A stretch of 64,000 nucleotides of DNA from Pueribacillus sp041725775 (GTDB lineage Bacteria; Bacillota; Bacilli; Bacillales; UBA6769). The notes under the pieces were generated by a model, which searched no databases, was not told the origin of the DNA, and saw only the letters and a program-made list of their open reading frames with translations. The position numbers were made by a program, and so were the translations under genes. Location: assembly GCF_041725775.1 (NCBI RefSeq), contig NZ_JBEUEL010000008.1, forward strand, positions 1 through 64,000, read 5' to 3'. Of this stretch, positions 1-8,147 are shown one piece after another (the first letter of the stretch is position 1; every line of letters starts with the position of its first letter).

Positions 1-210
1 AAAGAATGGAAGAAGATAAAAACGAAACAGACAAATCTCGTCAAATTAGGTGTAGACAGAGAAAAAGCGTGGGAATGGGCAAATAGCCGCAAGGCTTACT
101 GGCGAATTGCTAACAGTCCTATCCTGCACAGAGCTCTTGATAACAAATACTGGCGAGGACTAGGTCTGAAAAGTCTTTTGAACAGATATCAAACAATGCG
201 TTGGACTTAA
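1..210 (+). CDS. ltrA: Group II intron reverse transcriptase/maturase, C-terminal fragment
   Basis: The open frame from base 1 to the TAA at 208-210 encodes the last 69 residues of a group II intron-encoded protein. Recognisable pieces are WEWANSRK, YWRIANSPILHRAL and the ending LLNRYQTMRWT, which is the usual C-terminus of the bacterial class C maturase (domain X and tail). The frame is intact here, unlike the broken copy at 47.5-48.6 kb that ends in the related ETMRWT. Whether the whole protein is intact cannot be judged because its start is outside the window. Confidence 0.8.
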   Translation, partial: KEWKKIKTKQTNLVKLGVDREKAWEWANSRKAYWRIANSPILHRALDNKYWRGLGLKSLLNRYQTMRWT

Positions 211-286
211 TGAAACCGCCGTATACGAGAACCGTACGTACCGTGGTGTGAGAGGGGAAGGTTAATCACCTTCCTCTACTCGATTT
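1..286 (+). mobile_element. Group IIC intron, 3' part
   Basis: The window opens inside a group II intron. The end of its reverse transcriptase/maturase frame is followed by domain V and VI RNA at about 214-286, with a domain V that starts near GCCGTATACG and carries a CGC triad, as in class IIC introns. The 3' end is placed at CTACTCGATT (about 277-286), because the second intron copy near 48.7 kb has the same end and the sequences diverge right after it. The 5' part lies outside the window. The intron points toward the 3' end of the terC-family gene and its last bases have become that gene's final codons. Confidence 0.85.
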
Positions 287-1048
287 ATGAGAAACTTCTT
301 CTTTCGGCTTTGCCAAAAAGCCAGCTATGGCAATACTTAAAAGCACTACCCAAAATGTAAACTTCCATACAGTGCTTTGTGGAAATGCTTCAGGGATAAT
401 CGCTAATGCTGGATGAGCGAACGTGAGCATGACAAGTTTTACCCCAACCCAGCCTACGATAATAAATGCTGCAGTTTCTAATGCGGGACGATCATGTAAA
501 AGCTTAACGAACAAAGTGGCTGCAAAGCGCATAATGATAAGTCCAATCATGCCACCTAAGAAAATGACAGCGAACTGTGCTCCATCCATACCGCCTATTG
601 ATGGAAACGGCGTTGTTGGAAGTGTGATCGCTAATGCGAATGCAGCAAGGATAGAGTCAACTGCGAATGCAATATCGGCAATCTCAACTTTAACGACGGT
701 CATCCAAAAACCAGATTGTCTTTTTGGTTTTACACGTTTTTGTTTGCTGCTTTTCACGTTTGCGCTGTACGTTTTCACGAGATGATTAATACTTAAAAAC
801 AGAAGGTAAGCAGCTCCAATCGCTTGTAATTGCCAGATGTTTACGAGATAAGATATGACGAAAAGTGCAATGAAGCGAAGGACAAAAGCGCCAGCTAATC
901 CATAAAACAAGGCTTTTTTTCGTTGTTTATTTGGTAAATGCTTTACCATGACTGCCATCACGAGTGCGTTATCGGCAGCGAGTATGCCTTCGAGACCGAT
1001 TAAAATGACGAGAACCCATAAATATTCTAGAATTAACGCTGTTTCCAT
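266..1048 (-). CDS. TerC family membrane protein, YkoY/MeeY-like manganese exporter
   Basis: This 260-residue protein has about seven membrane segments and the two acidic motifs of the TerC family, AADNALVM (Asp26) and EIADIAFAVDS (Asp125 and Asp131). In Bacillus, YkoY and YceF are TerC proteins linked to Mn2+ export, proposed to load secreted enzymes. A yybP-ykoY riboswitch lies directly upstream, which supports a manganese role. The start ATG at 1048 has a GAGGAGG ribosome binding site. The C-terminus is odd: the last codons (SSRGR and stop) are read from the 3' end of the group II intron at 1-286, so the native stop was lost or displaced by the insertion. A hydrophilic KQKRVKPKR loop lies near residue 105. 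Confidence 0.85.
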   Translation of the reverse strand: METALILEYLWVLVILIGLEGILAADNALVMAVMVKHLPNKQRKKALFYGLAGAFVLRFIALFVISYLVNIWQLQAIGAAYLLFLSINHLVKTYSANVKSSKQKRVKPKRQSGFWMTVVKVEIADIAFAVDSILAAFALAITLPTTPFPSIGGMDGAQFAVIFLGGMIGLIIMRFAATLFVKLLHDRPALETAAFIIVGWVGVKLVMLTFAHPALAIIPEAFPQSTVWKFTFWVVLLSIAIAGFLAKPKEEVSHKSSRGR

Positions 1049-1078
1049 TCCAGAAACCTCCTCGTAAAATAAAAATGA

Positions 1079-1102
1079 CCTTTACTTCTCGTCCAGTAAA
1101 GG
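1079..1102 (-). terminator. Second hairpin of the terC leader
   Basis: An 8-bp perfect stem (CCTTTACT / AGTAAAGG) lies between the riboswitch terminator and the terC ribosome binding site, followed on the minus strand by TCATTTTTATTTT. It could be a second, weaker terminator or a translational element. The tandem arrangement is visible, the function is inferred. Confidence 0.45.
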
Positions 1103-1115
1103 CCATACAAAGTAT

Positions 1116-1230
1116 AAAAAACCTTTACCGCACGTTGGCAAAGGTCTTGCTAACAACATACTTGTTGCCAACAAAGCCGAGGATTGCTCCTGGATTGACG
1201 ACTTTGCTGCTAAAGCTACTCCCCTTTGGG
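1116..1230 (-). promoter_or_regulatory. yybP-ykoY Mn2+ riboswitch with terminator
   Basis: Read on the minus strand, the leader contains AAAGGGGAGTAGC (1229-1215) and GCAAGACCTTTGCC (1150-1137). These match the conserved parts of the yybP-ykoY manganese-sensing riboswitch. The second box runs straight into a terminator: CCTTTGCC, a seven-base loop, GGTAAAGG, then TTTTTT (1144-1116). Mn2+ binding should disrupt the terminator and switch terC on, as known for this class. Confidence 0.85.
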
Positions 1231-1248
1231 TCATTACTTGTTACTTCT

Positions 1249-1277
1249 ACTATAAAAGAAAGTAAACTGAACGTCAA
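1249..1277 (-). promoter_or_regulatory. Sigma-A promoter of the riboswitch-terC unit
   Basis: On the minus strand TTGACG (1277-1272) and TATAGT (1254-1249) are separated by 17 bases. Transcription would begin near 1242, just before the aptamer. Confidence 0.75.
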
Positions 1278-1279
1278 AT

Positions 1280-1618
1280 ACTTTTTTACGAAAGTGACAA
1301 CTATAACTGTTATGTCCGGTGTGCGACTTAAGCTTGTGTTCAGGCTTTCAGTATTATCGTTAACATTTATTATAAAGAGACAGATAGACTACGAACGACT
1401 GCGACGCGTAAGCGCGTGTTAGGAAGCTCTATATCTGTGCCTAAGATTCGCTACCTATAAATAGAGGCACGGCAGACTTAATACGCCACATTCTGTGGCA
1501 ACGTCTGCTTGCCCCACTCCTGTGTGCCTAAGTCTCGTTTTTCCACGTTTCAATCGTACATACAGGTGTTAAAATCGTGATAAGTTTTGCTACTCGTTTG
1601 CTTACGCAAATGATTACT
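1280..1618. other. Gene-free stretch with nested inverted repeats
   Basis: No convincing gene is seen. Between about 1430 and 1540 there is strong dyad symmetry: GCAGAC with GTCTGC enclosing GCCACA-TTC-TGTGGC, and an outer AGGCAC/GTGCCT pair. TGTGCCTAAG occurs twice, near 1436 and 1527. This could be a structured transcript, a rraA terminator region or an old repeat element; the sequence does not decide. Confidence 0.5.
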
Positions 1619-2101
1619 TTAAATCAGTGGCTTTTTTGAAACGATGACCCCATCTTCGTCAGCGTAAACGTAATCGCCAGGTTGCCAGTTCACACAACCG
1701 AATGAAAACGTACCATTTCGTTCGCCTTCGCCTTTTTTCTTACTTTTCAATGGGTTTGTGCCAAGTGCAAAAACACCAATATCAATCTTAGCAATATCAG
1801 CAGAATCACGAATACAGCCATTAATAATAACGCCCGCAATTCCTCTTGATTCGGCAATGCCAGCGAGGCGATCGCCCATTAATGCACATTTTTTTGAACC
1901 TCCGCCATTTACGACGATCACGGAGCCTGCAGGTACTGTTTCGAGTGCTTCTAAAAAAAGCACATTATCTTCGTATACACTGACTGTTTCAATTTTTCCA
2001 GAAAAACGTTTTCTTTTTCCATACGATTTAAATCCGAGTTCACACACTTGTACATCGTTTGCGTGATCGTCACACAAATCGGCCGTTTTAAAATTCGTCA
2101 T
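1619..2101 (-). CDS. RraA family protein
   Basis: The 160-residue protein belongs to the RraA/HMG aldolase-like family. The signature is GGGSKKCALMGDRLAG followed by VIINGCIRDS (Arg98 and Asp99), where members with oxaloacetate decarboxylase or 4-hydroxy-4-methyl-2-oxoglutarate aldolase activity bind substrate and metal. In E. coli RraA inhibits RNase E, but Bacillus lacks that RNase, so a metabolic role is more likely. The ATG at 2101 is chosen over an upstream in-frame start because GGAGG sits nine bases before it and 160 residues is the usual length. It diverges from the ywdI-like gene. Confidence 0.8.
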   Translation of the reverse strand: MTNFKTADLCDDHANDVQVCELGFKSYGKRKRFSGKIETVSVYEDNVLFLEALETVPAGSVIVVNGGGSKKCALMGDRLAGIAESRGIAGVIINGCIRDSADIAKIDIGVFALGTNPLKSKKKGEGERNGTFSFGCVNWQPGDYVYADEDGVIVSKKPLI

Positions 2102-2282
2102 GAGCCATTCCTCCAATTTCTTTGTGATATCTTAAGTTTTTTTAAGAAAAAAGCAGAAAAATGTATGTAACGTGATTACATATCATATCGTAACAGATGA
2201 TACGTTTCGGTGCTACTGTGAAAAAGTATAAACATAAATATGGTATGCTTAGCAATAATGGGATTTTAAAAGCGAGGCGCGT

Positions 2283-2522
2283 ATGATGAAAGACATTTCA
2301 AGTTCACTCATTATTGATGAAGCGATAAACAAGCTTAAAAATATGAAAAACGGTCAAAGTGACCGCTCTATCGTTGAACATTTGTACGCCATTCGAGCGT
2401 ATTGTGATTTGCTTATTAAAATATATGAGGGTGACATGGAGCCGACACAAAAGCGACCGAAACAAGTTGTAGAAAAACATGAATCACCTCGAGATGATTA
2501 TGATTCGATTTTTGATTTCTAG
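2283..2522 (+). CDS. ywdI: YwdI-like small protein (DUF5327)
   Basis: A 79-residue soluble protein with a helical first half (EAINKLKNM, VEHLYAIRAYCDLLIKIYEG) and a charged tail ending in DYDSIFDF. It resembles Bacillus YwdI in length, composition and position beside the ywdK-like and gerQ genes. Its function is unknown. Its stop overlaps the stop of the convergent carbonic anhydrase gene: the palindrome CTAG at 2519-2522 supplies TAG to both. Confidence 0.65.
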   Translation: MMKDISSSLIIDEAINKLKNMKNGQSDRSIVEHLYAIRAYCDLLIKIYEGDMEPTQKRPKQVVEKHESPRDDYDSIFDF

Positions 2523-3082
2523 CTTTCGTATCCATTGACAAGTGTTTCAAGTTTGCCTGTTTCAGGATCAATAATTAGTCCGTGAACAGCGGTATCTTTC
2601 GGAAGGAGAGGGTGATGCTGAATCATGTCGACACTAGATTTTACTCCTTCTTCAACCGTGTCAAAACCTTTCAGCCATGAGGCTAAGTCAATGCCAGCAT
2701 GTTCTAACGTCGTTAATGTTTCTTTGGAAGCTCCGCGTTCAACGGCTTTCTTAAGAATTGTTTTCGAGTCAAGACTTTGCATACCACAATCACGGTGTCC
2801 AACAACACAGATTTCATCAGCATTCAGCTCATAGACGGCAACGAGAATGCTGCGCATAATACTTCCAAATGGATGTGATACGATGGCACCGCCATTTTTA
2901 ATAATTTTAACGTCACCATTTTTTAAGTTCATCGCATTGGGTAACAATTCAACAAGTCTCGTATCCATACACGATAATACAACGAGCTTTTTATTTGGAA
3001 ATTTTGTCGTTTTATATTTTTCATATCGTTCATTTTCAACAAAAGTACGGTTAAACTCTAAAATTTCATTAAGAATTGTCAT
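2519..3082 (-). CDS. Beta-class carbonic anhydrase
   Basis: This 187-residue enzyme interconverts CO2 and bicarbonate. The zinc ligands and active-site pair are visible as CMDTR (Cys38, Asp40, Arg42) and HRDC (His96, Cys99), diagnostic of beta carbonic anhydrases of the YtiB/YvdA type. There is no signal peptide, so it is cytoplasmic and probably supplies bicarbonate for carboxylations. The frame ends within the CTAG shared with ywdI, so the two genes converge with no terminator between them. Confidence 0.9.
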   Translation of the reverse strand: MTILNEILEFNRTFVENERYEKYKTTKFPNKKLVVLSCMDTRLVELLPNAMNLKNGDVKIIKNGGAIVSHPFGSIMRSILVAVYELNADEICVVGHRDCGMQSLDSKTILKKAVERGASKETLTTLEHAGIDLASWLKGFDTVEEGVKSSVDMIQHHPLLPKDTAVHGLIIDPETGKLETLVNGYES

Positions 3083-3216
3083 AGAATTCCCCCAATTTTT
3101 TAATGATTACATAAGTATACACGATCTTTTTCAGAATCAATAGTAAAAACATGCAAGAAGTAACTCATTTTGATATCTTGTAAAAAGAAATAACCGATGT
3201 TATGGAGGAATTGAAG

Positions 3217-3588
3217 ATGAAAGCATTTTTAATTTTAGGTGCATTGAATGCATTTCTTGCGGTTGCGTTAGGTGCATTTGGAGCACATGGTTTGGAAGGT
3301 AAGCTTTCTGAACGATTGATGGACGTTTATAAAACAGGTGTTCAATACCATATGATGCATGCACTTGGACTTATTTTTATTGCGTTGCTAGCAGATCGGT
3401 TCACAGGATCGAATCTCATTCATTGGGCAGGATGGACGATGTTTATCGGGATTATTTTATTTTCTGGAAGTTTGTATGCGTTAAGCATGACGAATGTCGG
3501 TGTGCTTGGGGCGATTACACCATTTGGGGGCGTCGCGTTTTTAACTGCATGGACTTTCGTAGCTATCGCCGCCATTAAAGCATTATAG
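3217..3588 (+). CDS. ywdK: DUF423 membrane protein, YwdK-like
   Basis: A 123-residue, four-helix membrane protein with the DUF423 motifs GALNAFLAVALGAFGAHGLE at the start and ITPFGGVAFLTAW near the end. The function of the family is unknown. ATG 3217 is preferred to the in-frame ATG 3202, because the strong GGAGG at about 3204-3208 lies eight bases before it and would fall inside the longer frame. A bidirectional terminator follows, shared with gerQ on the other strand. Confidence 0.85.
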   Translation: MKAFLILGALNAFLAVALGAFGAHGLEGKLSERLMDVYKTGVQYHMMHALGLIFIALLADRFTGSNLIHWAGWTMFIGIILFSGSLYALSMTNVGVLGAITPFGGVAFLTAWTFVAIAAIKAL

Positions 3589-3610
3589 TTCTTGATATGA
3601 ATATCAAAAG

Positions 3611-3646
3611 AAAAAAGAGAAATCGGATCGATGCCGATTTCTTTTA
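3611..3646. terminator. Bidirectional terminator between ywdK and gerQ
   Basis: AGAAATCGG and CCGATTTCT form a 9-bp stem. On the minus strand it is followed by CTTTTTTCTTTT and on the plus strand by TTTTAAC, so it serves gerQ well and ywdK moderately. Confidence 0.8.
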
Positions 3647-3649
3647 ACG

Positions 3650-4114
3650 TCATCTCGAAGGGTAGGTTTCCAATGTGTAGGGGTATGTGTATTCAATTGG
3701 TTCATCGAATGTAACGTAATCAACGTAAACCATTAAAATGAGGTAGCGTCGATCGGTTTGCGGATCACGTAATATGACATGGTCGCGTCCAGCTGCTAAA
3801 ATTTCACCTCGAAATACTTTTGCATTCCACTTTTCATTATTTTCAAATGTTGCATAAACAGTCGCTATCTTCCCGCGGTTTAAGCGTAAAATATTTTCAA
3901 CATACGATTGTTCTTGTGGCAGTTGTCCTCCAGATCCCGGTCCGATTCCAGAAGGCACCGGGACAGTTGGTGTTAGTTGTTGCTGGTAACTTTGGTTCAT
4001 TTGTTGCATCTGCTGGGGCAGCATTTGTGTCATTTGCGGTTGCATTTGTTGTGCTTGGTAGCTTTGAGCTGGATGTTGTCCGTAGTAAGGGTATTGACGA
4101 TATTTTTGACTCAA
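3650..4114 (-). CDS. gerQ: Spore coat protein GerQ
   Basis: This 154-residue protein has a Gln/Pro/Tyr-rich, low-complexity first half (repeats such as QQMQQMNQSYQQQ) and a conserved second half from about residue 70 (YVENILRLNRGK, VFRGEILAAGRDHVILRDP). That architecture is GerQ (YwdL), an inner-coat protein cross-linked by transglutaminase Tgl and required for CwlJ to be present in the spore. The cwlJ gene lies immediately upstream in the same direction, so the pair probably forms an operon expressed in the mother cell. Confidence 0.9.
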   Translation of the reverse strand: MSQKYRQYPYYGQHPAQSYQAQQMQPQMTQMLPQQMQQMNQSYQQQLTPTVPVPSGIGPGSGGQLPQEQSYVENILRLNRGKIATVYATFENNEKWNAKVFRGEILAAGRDHVILRDPQTDRRYLILMVYVDYVTFDEPIEYTYPYTLETYPSR

Positions 4115-4227
4115 AAAAAATCATCCTTTCCTTTAAAGTTAATTTTTTCCTTTCAAGAAGTTGGAATATAGTGCCAAACAGAAAGTTTTTGATTTGTTTG
4201 AAGGTTTGCTTTCATCGAACTTCTCGA

Positions 4228-4650
4228 TCAAAATACACTTGGGCAATCTGTTTGCGTTGGACTATAAAAACAATGTGTTTTAAATCGTCCAGCATTCCAT
4301 TGGTTATACCATTGTGCAGGACATGGACCACCTGGATCGAAAAACCAAAGGCTATTTGTTGCTGGATGAAACCGTTCTCCTTGAATTGTTCTTCGCGCTA
4401 GACGCTTATCTTGTTCTCGAGCACGTTGGTAAAAGTAACCTTTCATTGTTGCTTCAAATCCGCCGGGTCGTTGAAATACCATTTGTTCAATCGTTCGAAT
4501 GTTAGTAAAATCTAAACAATCTACAAGAACGCGATTCACACCGACATTCCCGACCATAAGCATGCCGAGTTCCCCTTCACCTTCAGCTTCTGCTCGCATC
4601 AGCCGGGCCAATAATTCTACTTCTTTTTCATTGTGGGGAATAACTGCCAT
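4228..4650 (-). CDS. cwlJ: Spore cortex-lytic hydrolase CwlJ
   Basis: A 140-residue cell wall hydrolase of the SleB/CwlJ family without a signal peptide, as expected for CwlJ, which is deposited in the coat from the mother cell. The family pattern LARLMRAEAEGEGE (likely catalytic Glu21) is followed by GNVGVNRV and by NSLWFFDPGGPCPAQWYN near the C-terminus. CwlJ cleaves cortex peptidoglycan during germination and responds to Ca-dipicolinate. Its partner gerQ follows 113 bases downstream. The start has a GAGGTG ribosome binding site. Confidence 0.92.
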   Translation of the reverse strand: MAVIPHNEKEVELLARLMRAEAEGEGELGMLMVGNVGVNRVLVDCLDFTNIRTIEQMVFQRPGGFEATMKGYFYQRAREQDKRLARRTIQGERFHPATNSLWFFDPGGPCPAQWYNQWNAGRFKTHCFYSPTQTDCPSVF

Positions 4651-4899
4651 TTACTCACCTCTTTCTCTCATCGATGAATAAGGTGTTTGCCCAAACAGCT
4701 TATGCAATTTTTTAAAAAAAGTGCATAATAAAAAGCATATGCTGTACAGTAAAGTGAAGGTTGTTGCTTCAGTCTGATAACTAGTGAATCTTAAATTATC
4801 GTTTTATAAAGTAAAATTTATTCAGTTACCGCGTGGGATATGAAACACCGGAATTTGACAACGAAGAGGAAGTTGTTTGAGGAGTACCGTTCTATTAAA

Positions 4900-4931
4900 A
4901 ACAAAAAGCTCCCGCAATAAACACGGAAGCT
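4900..4931 (-). terminator. Terminator of hemQ
   Basis: On the minus strand AGCTTCCG pairs with CGGGAGCT around a loop and is followed by TTTTTGTTTTT, directly behind the hemQ stop codon. Confidence 0.8.
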
Positions 4932-4936
4932 CATGA

Positions 4937-5683
4937 TTATATAGCTAAAAATTTAGCAACTTCGTCTTTTTTCAGTAAATTACCGACGAAGAATGAACCA
5001 AATTCAGCATATTTAGCACTTGTTTCATCAAAGCGCATTTCATATACAATTTTCTTAAATTGCAGGACGTCGTGGGCGAATAATGTCACACACCATTCCC
5101 AATCATCAAACCCGACAGAACCACCGATAATTTGTTTGACTTTGCCAGCGTACTTACGGCCAATCATCCCGTGGTTGTACATGAGTTTACGTCTTTCATC
5201 CATTGAAAGCAAATACCAGTTTTGATCGACATTGCGACGTTTGTCCATCGGATAAAAGCAAATATGGTTCCATTCAGGAAGCTCAGGTTTCAAGCGTGAT
5301 TGGATAAATGGATCTGTCTCAGGGTCTACATCTTTTTGTGGTATGTAGTTACCAAGCTCGGTGACAGAAACATAAGAGTAAACTGGAATGGTATACTGAG
5401 CAAATGTCGTTTTGTTAAATGCATTTTCGATTTCGTTTAATTCTTGCATCGTCGGGCGAAGAAGCATAATCATAAAGTCTGCTTTTTGACCTACGATTGA
5501 ATACAACGTGTATTCACCTTCACGTTTTTCTTTTACAGCATCCCACTCTTCTAAAAAAGTGAGAAATTCATTAATTGCTGATTCCCGCTCATCATTGGAT
5601 AACATTTTCCAAGCTGTCCAGTCCATTTTTCGAAAGTCATGAAGACAATACCAACCATCTAACGTTTGTGGTGCTTCACTCAC
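4937..5683 (-). CDS. hemQ: Coproheme decarboxylase HemQ (YwfI)
   Basis: This 248-residue protein is the last enzyme of the Gram-positive coproporphyrin-dependent haem pathway. It decarboxylates two propionates of coproheme III to give haem b. The signature region is present: YPMDKRR (Tyr144, the radical tyrosine equivalent), NWYLLSMDERRKLM, HGMIGRKYAGK (His171, the proximal iron ligand) and the C-terminal YEMRFDETSAKYAEFG. It belongs to the chlorite dismutase superfamily but has the HemQ version of these motifs. It stands alone with its own terminator. Confidence 0.95.
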   Translation of the reverse strand: MSEAPQTLDGWYCLHDFRKMDWTAWKMLSNDERESAINEFLTFLEEWDAVKEKREGEYTLYSIVGQKADFMIMLLRPTMQELNEIENAFNKTTFAQYTIPVYSYVSVTELGNYIPQKDVDPETDPFIQSRLKPELPEWNHICFYPMDKRRNVDQNWYLLSMDERRKLMYNHGMIGRKYAGKVKQIIGGSVGFDDWEWCVTLFAHDVLQFKKIVYEMRFDETSAKYAEFGSFFVGNLLKKDEVAKFLAI

Positions 5684-5927
5684 AACAAAACCCTCCTTAA
5701 ACTGATGAATATCACTTCATGTAGTTTAACTATAACATAGTGAGAATATGGAAAGAAAACGAACAAGTGAATGGTTTATAACAATTTATTGTATATGATG
5801 TGACAACCTCCTTTTTCAAGGCAAGAGCTTAAAAAGTCTTTTGAAAGCTACGGTTTGTGAGCACCGTCAAAACCGACATTCTGTGTCCCGAACGATTTCA
5901 ATCGTCCTTCACTCACGATCGGTCCCT

Positions 5928-6764
5928 TTAAATGTTTAGCGGTAAGAGAACTTTTTTCGTCCGTAATTTGACTCGGTCATAATACGTTTTAAAAAGTATT
6001 GTTTCATCCTCATTTAAGTCTGTTTGAATGACGTGTCCATATTCGTTTAGTAAATAAATGAGCCGGCGATTTAATTCTGAATGAGCGATGTGTTGTGATG
6101 AAATTTCTGCTAGCGATGCCATCGCTTCAGGGTAAATTGGAGGGCAACAGTTCGGTTCATTGTCAGATGCTCGTTTGTAAAAATGTTCGATGACGCGTGC
6201 CCGCTCGGAGCCGCTACCACTCGTACATACATACACTTGAGTAGCGACACCGCCACGGATGCGACGTTGTGAAATGCCAGCAAACTTTTTTCCGTTAATG
6301 CTTAAATCATATCGACCTGGGCAGTAGGAACCGACAATTTCTCCAGTTTCAAAGTCAATTCCGTACGGAGCAAGCAGCATCCTCAAAAAAACTACCATCG
6401 TTTCAAACCCTTTTTCTATCGAGAGATTGTTATCTTTTTCATGTAAAATAAGCGATAGATTATAAATTCCTTCGTCAAGAACGACAGCGAGCCCGCCTGA
6501 ATTACGCACGATGACGTTCCAACCGTCAGCCTTCAAAAACTCGACCCCTTCGCGCAACGCCGAAAGTCGTCCATCTTGAATGCCGAGGACGATCGTTTTG
6601 TCGTGCACCCAAGAGCGGGCGACAGCGGGCGATTGTTTTTTTCCGACGGCTTCACAAAGCGTATCGTCAAGTGCAAACGAAGAAAGTGCATCATGATTTG
6701 GTGCGAACTGTGAGTTTTCAATGACTCTCCACGTTTCTTGCGTTAAGATAGAATGTAAATTCAT
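5928..6764 (-). CDS. lipL: Octanoyl-[GcvH]:protein N-octanoyltransferase LipL (YwfL)
   Basis: A 278-residue member of the lipoate/biotin ligase-transferase fold. In Bacillus LipL moves octanoyl groups from GcvH to E2 subunits of 2-oxoacid dehydrogenases during lipoate synthesis. The motif SYCPGRYDLSINGKKFAGISQRR holds the acyl-accepting Cys148 and the conserved Lys160; NSGGLAVVLDEG is also typical. The Cys in this place separates LipL and LipM from LplA ligases, and the ywfI-ywfO setting points to LipL. It diverges from ywfO. Confidence 0.9.
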   Translation of the reverse strand: MNLHSILTQETWRVIENSQFAPNHDALSSFALDDTLCEAVGKKQSPAVARSWVHDKTIVLGIQDGRLSALREGVEFLKADGWNVIVRNSGGLAVVLDEGIYNLSLILHEKDNNLSIEKGFETMVVFLRMLLAPYGIDFETGEIVGSYCPGRYDLSINGKKFAGISQRRIRGGVATQVYVCTSGSGSERARVIEHFYKRASDNEPNCCPPIYPEAMASLAEISSQHIAHSELNRRLIYLLNEYGHVIQTDLNEDETILFKTYYDRVKLRTKKVLLPLNI

Positions 6765-6845
6765 TGATTGATTTCTCCTCGTTATGTTTAAATACCTTTT
6801 GTTATTATAGCACGTTCAATCTTGTATATTTGAGGGGGTGCGTTC

Positions 6846-8144
6846 ATGGTATATAACGAAAAGCTGCATGAAGAAAAAGTGTTTAAAGATCCTGTCCATC
6901 GTTACGTTCATGTTCGAGATAAGTTAATTTGGGATTTAATCGGGACGAAAGAATTCCAAAGGCTTAGGCGAATCCGACAGCTCGGTACGACGTATTTAAC
7001 GTTTCATGGTGCGGAACATAGCCGCTTTAGCCATTCACTCGGCGTCTATGAAATTATGCGGAGAATCATTGAAAACTTTCAACAGTTTACGAACTGGAGT
7101 GAAGAGGAACGTCTGCTTGGCTTGTCCGCAGCGTTACTCCACGACATTGGTCACGGTCCATTTTCACATACGTTTGAAAAAGTATTTCATCTTAACCATG
7201 AAAAGTTTACAGAAGAAATCATTCTTGGTGAGACGGAAGTAAATACAGTTTTGTCGAAAGCAAATCAAGATTTTCCGCAACAAGTAGCAGACATCATTGC
7301 GAAAACGTCTAAAAATAAATTGCTCGTCAGTTTGATCTCAAGTCAAATTGATGCTGATCGGATGGACTATTTGCTTCGTGATGCGTATTTTACTGGGGTA
7401 AGCTACGGTCAGTTTGATCTTGAACGAATTTTGCGTGTCATGCGTTTCTATGACGATCAAGTCGTCATAAAGTCAACAGGCATGCACGCCGTTGAGCATT
7501 ATATTATGAGCCGTTACCAAATGTATTGGCAAGTGTACTTTCATCCAGTTTCGCGTAGTGCTGAAGTCATTTTAAGAAAAATTTTACACCGAGTGAAAGA
7601 TCTAGCGTCTCAAGGGTATGCATTTAAACAACCCCCAGATGTATTTCATTCTTTTTTTACAGGAAAAGTAAGCCTTTCGGAATATTTACAGCTCGATGAA
7701 TCTTTTATTTTATACTTTTTTCAAAAATGGCAAGCAGAAGATGACGAAATTTTAGCTGATTTATGCCGACGCTTTACTAATCGTAAGCTGTTTAAATATA
7801 TGGAATTTAATCCGATGCAAGTGAAGGAATGGTATGAGTTATATGAAGCGTTTCAAGAAGCGCAGATCGATCCAGATTATTATCTTATCCTTGATTCTTC
7901 CTCGGATTTACCCTACGATTTTTACCGTCCTGGAGAAGAGGAAGAACGGATTCCCATTCAATTGCTAATGCCAAATGGCGATGTTCGAGAACTTTCGAGA
8001 GAATCAGAATTAGTCGATGCGATTTCAGGGAAGAAACGTACGGATCATAAATTGTATTTTCCACTCGATCAAATTGAAGATTTATCGACGAACCGAGCGG
8101 CGAAACTGCGAATCGTTGAGATGCTGAAGCGAGGAGGCACATAA
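6846..8144 (+). CDS. ywfO: HD-domain dNTP triphosphohydrolase, YwfO family
   Basis: A 432-residue SAMHD1/dGTPase-like HD protein. The metal site is visible as His63 (SRFSHSLGV), His99-Asp100 (LLHDIGHGPFSH) and the downstream DADRMDYLLRD (Asp170/Asp172). YwfO of B. subtilis hydrolyses dNTPs to nucleosides and triphosphate. The start ATG has a GGGGGTG ribosome binding site. The ywgA-like gene starts three bases after its stop, so they are co-transcribed and probably translationally coupled. Confidence 0.88.
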   Translation: MVYNEKLHEEKVFKDPVHRYVHVRDKLIWDLIGTKEFQRLRRIRQLGTTYLTFHGAEHSRFSHSLGVYEIMRRIIENFQQFTNWSEEERLLGLSAALLHDIGHGPFSHTFEKVFHLNHEKFTEEIILGETEVNTVLSKANQDFPQQVADIIAKTSKNKLLVSLISSQIDADRMDYLLRDAYFTGVSYGQFDLERILRVMRFYDDQVVIKSTGMHAVEHYIMSRYQMYWQVYFHPVSRSAEVILRKILHRVKDLASQGYAFKQPPDVFHSFFTGKVSLSEYLQLDESFILYFFQKWQAEDDEILADLCRRFTNRKLFKYMEFNPMQVKEWYELYEAFQEAQIDPDYYLILDSSSDLPYDFYRPGEEEERIPIQLLMPNGDVRELSRESELVDAISGKKRTDHKLYFPLDQIEDLSTNRAAKLRIVEMLKRGGT

Positions 8145-8147
8145 ACA

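Noticed and set aside
1075..1422. Plus-strand open frame across the terC leader
   Set aside because: It is the reverse of the riboswitch and promoter, without a ribosome binding site.
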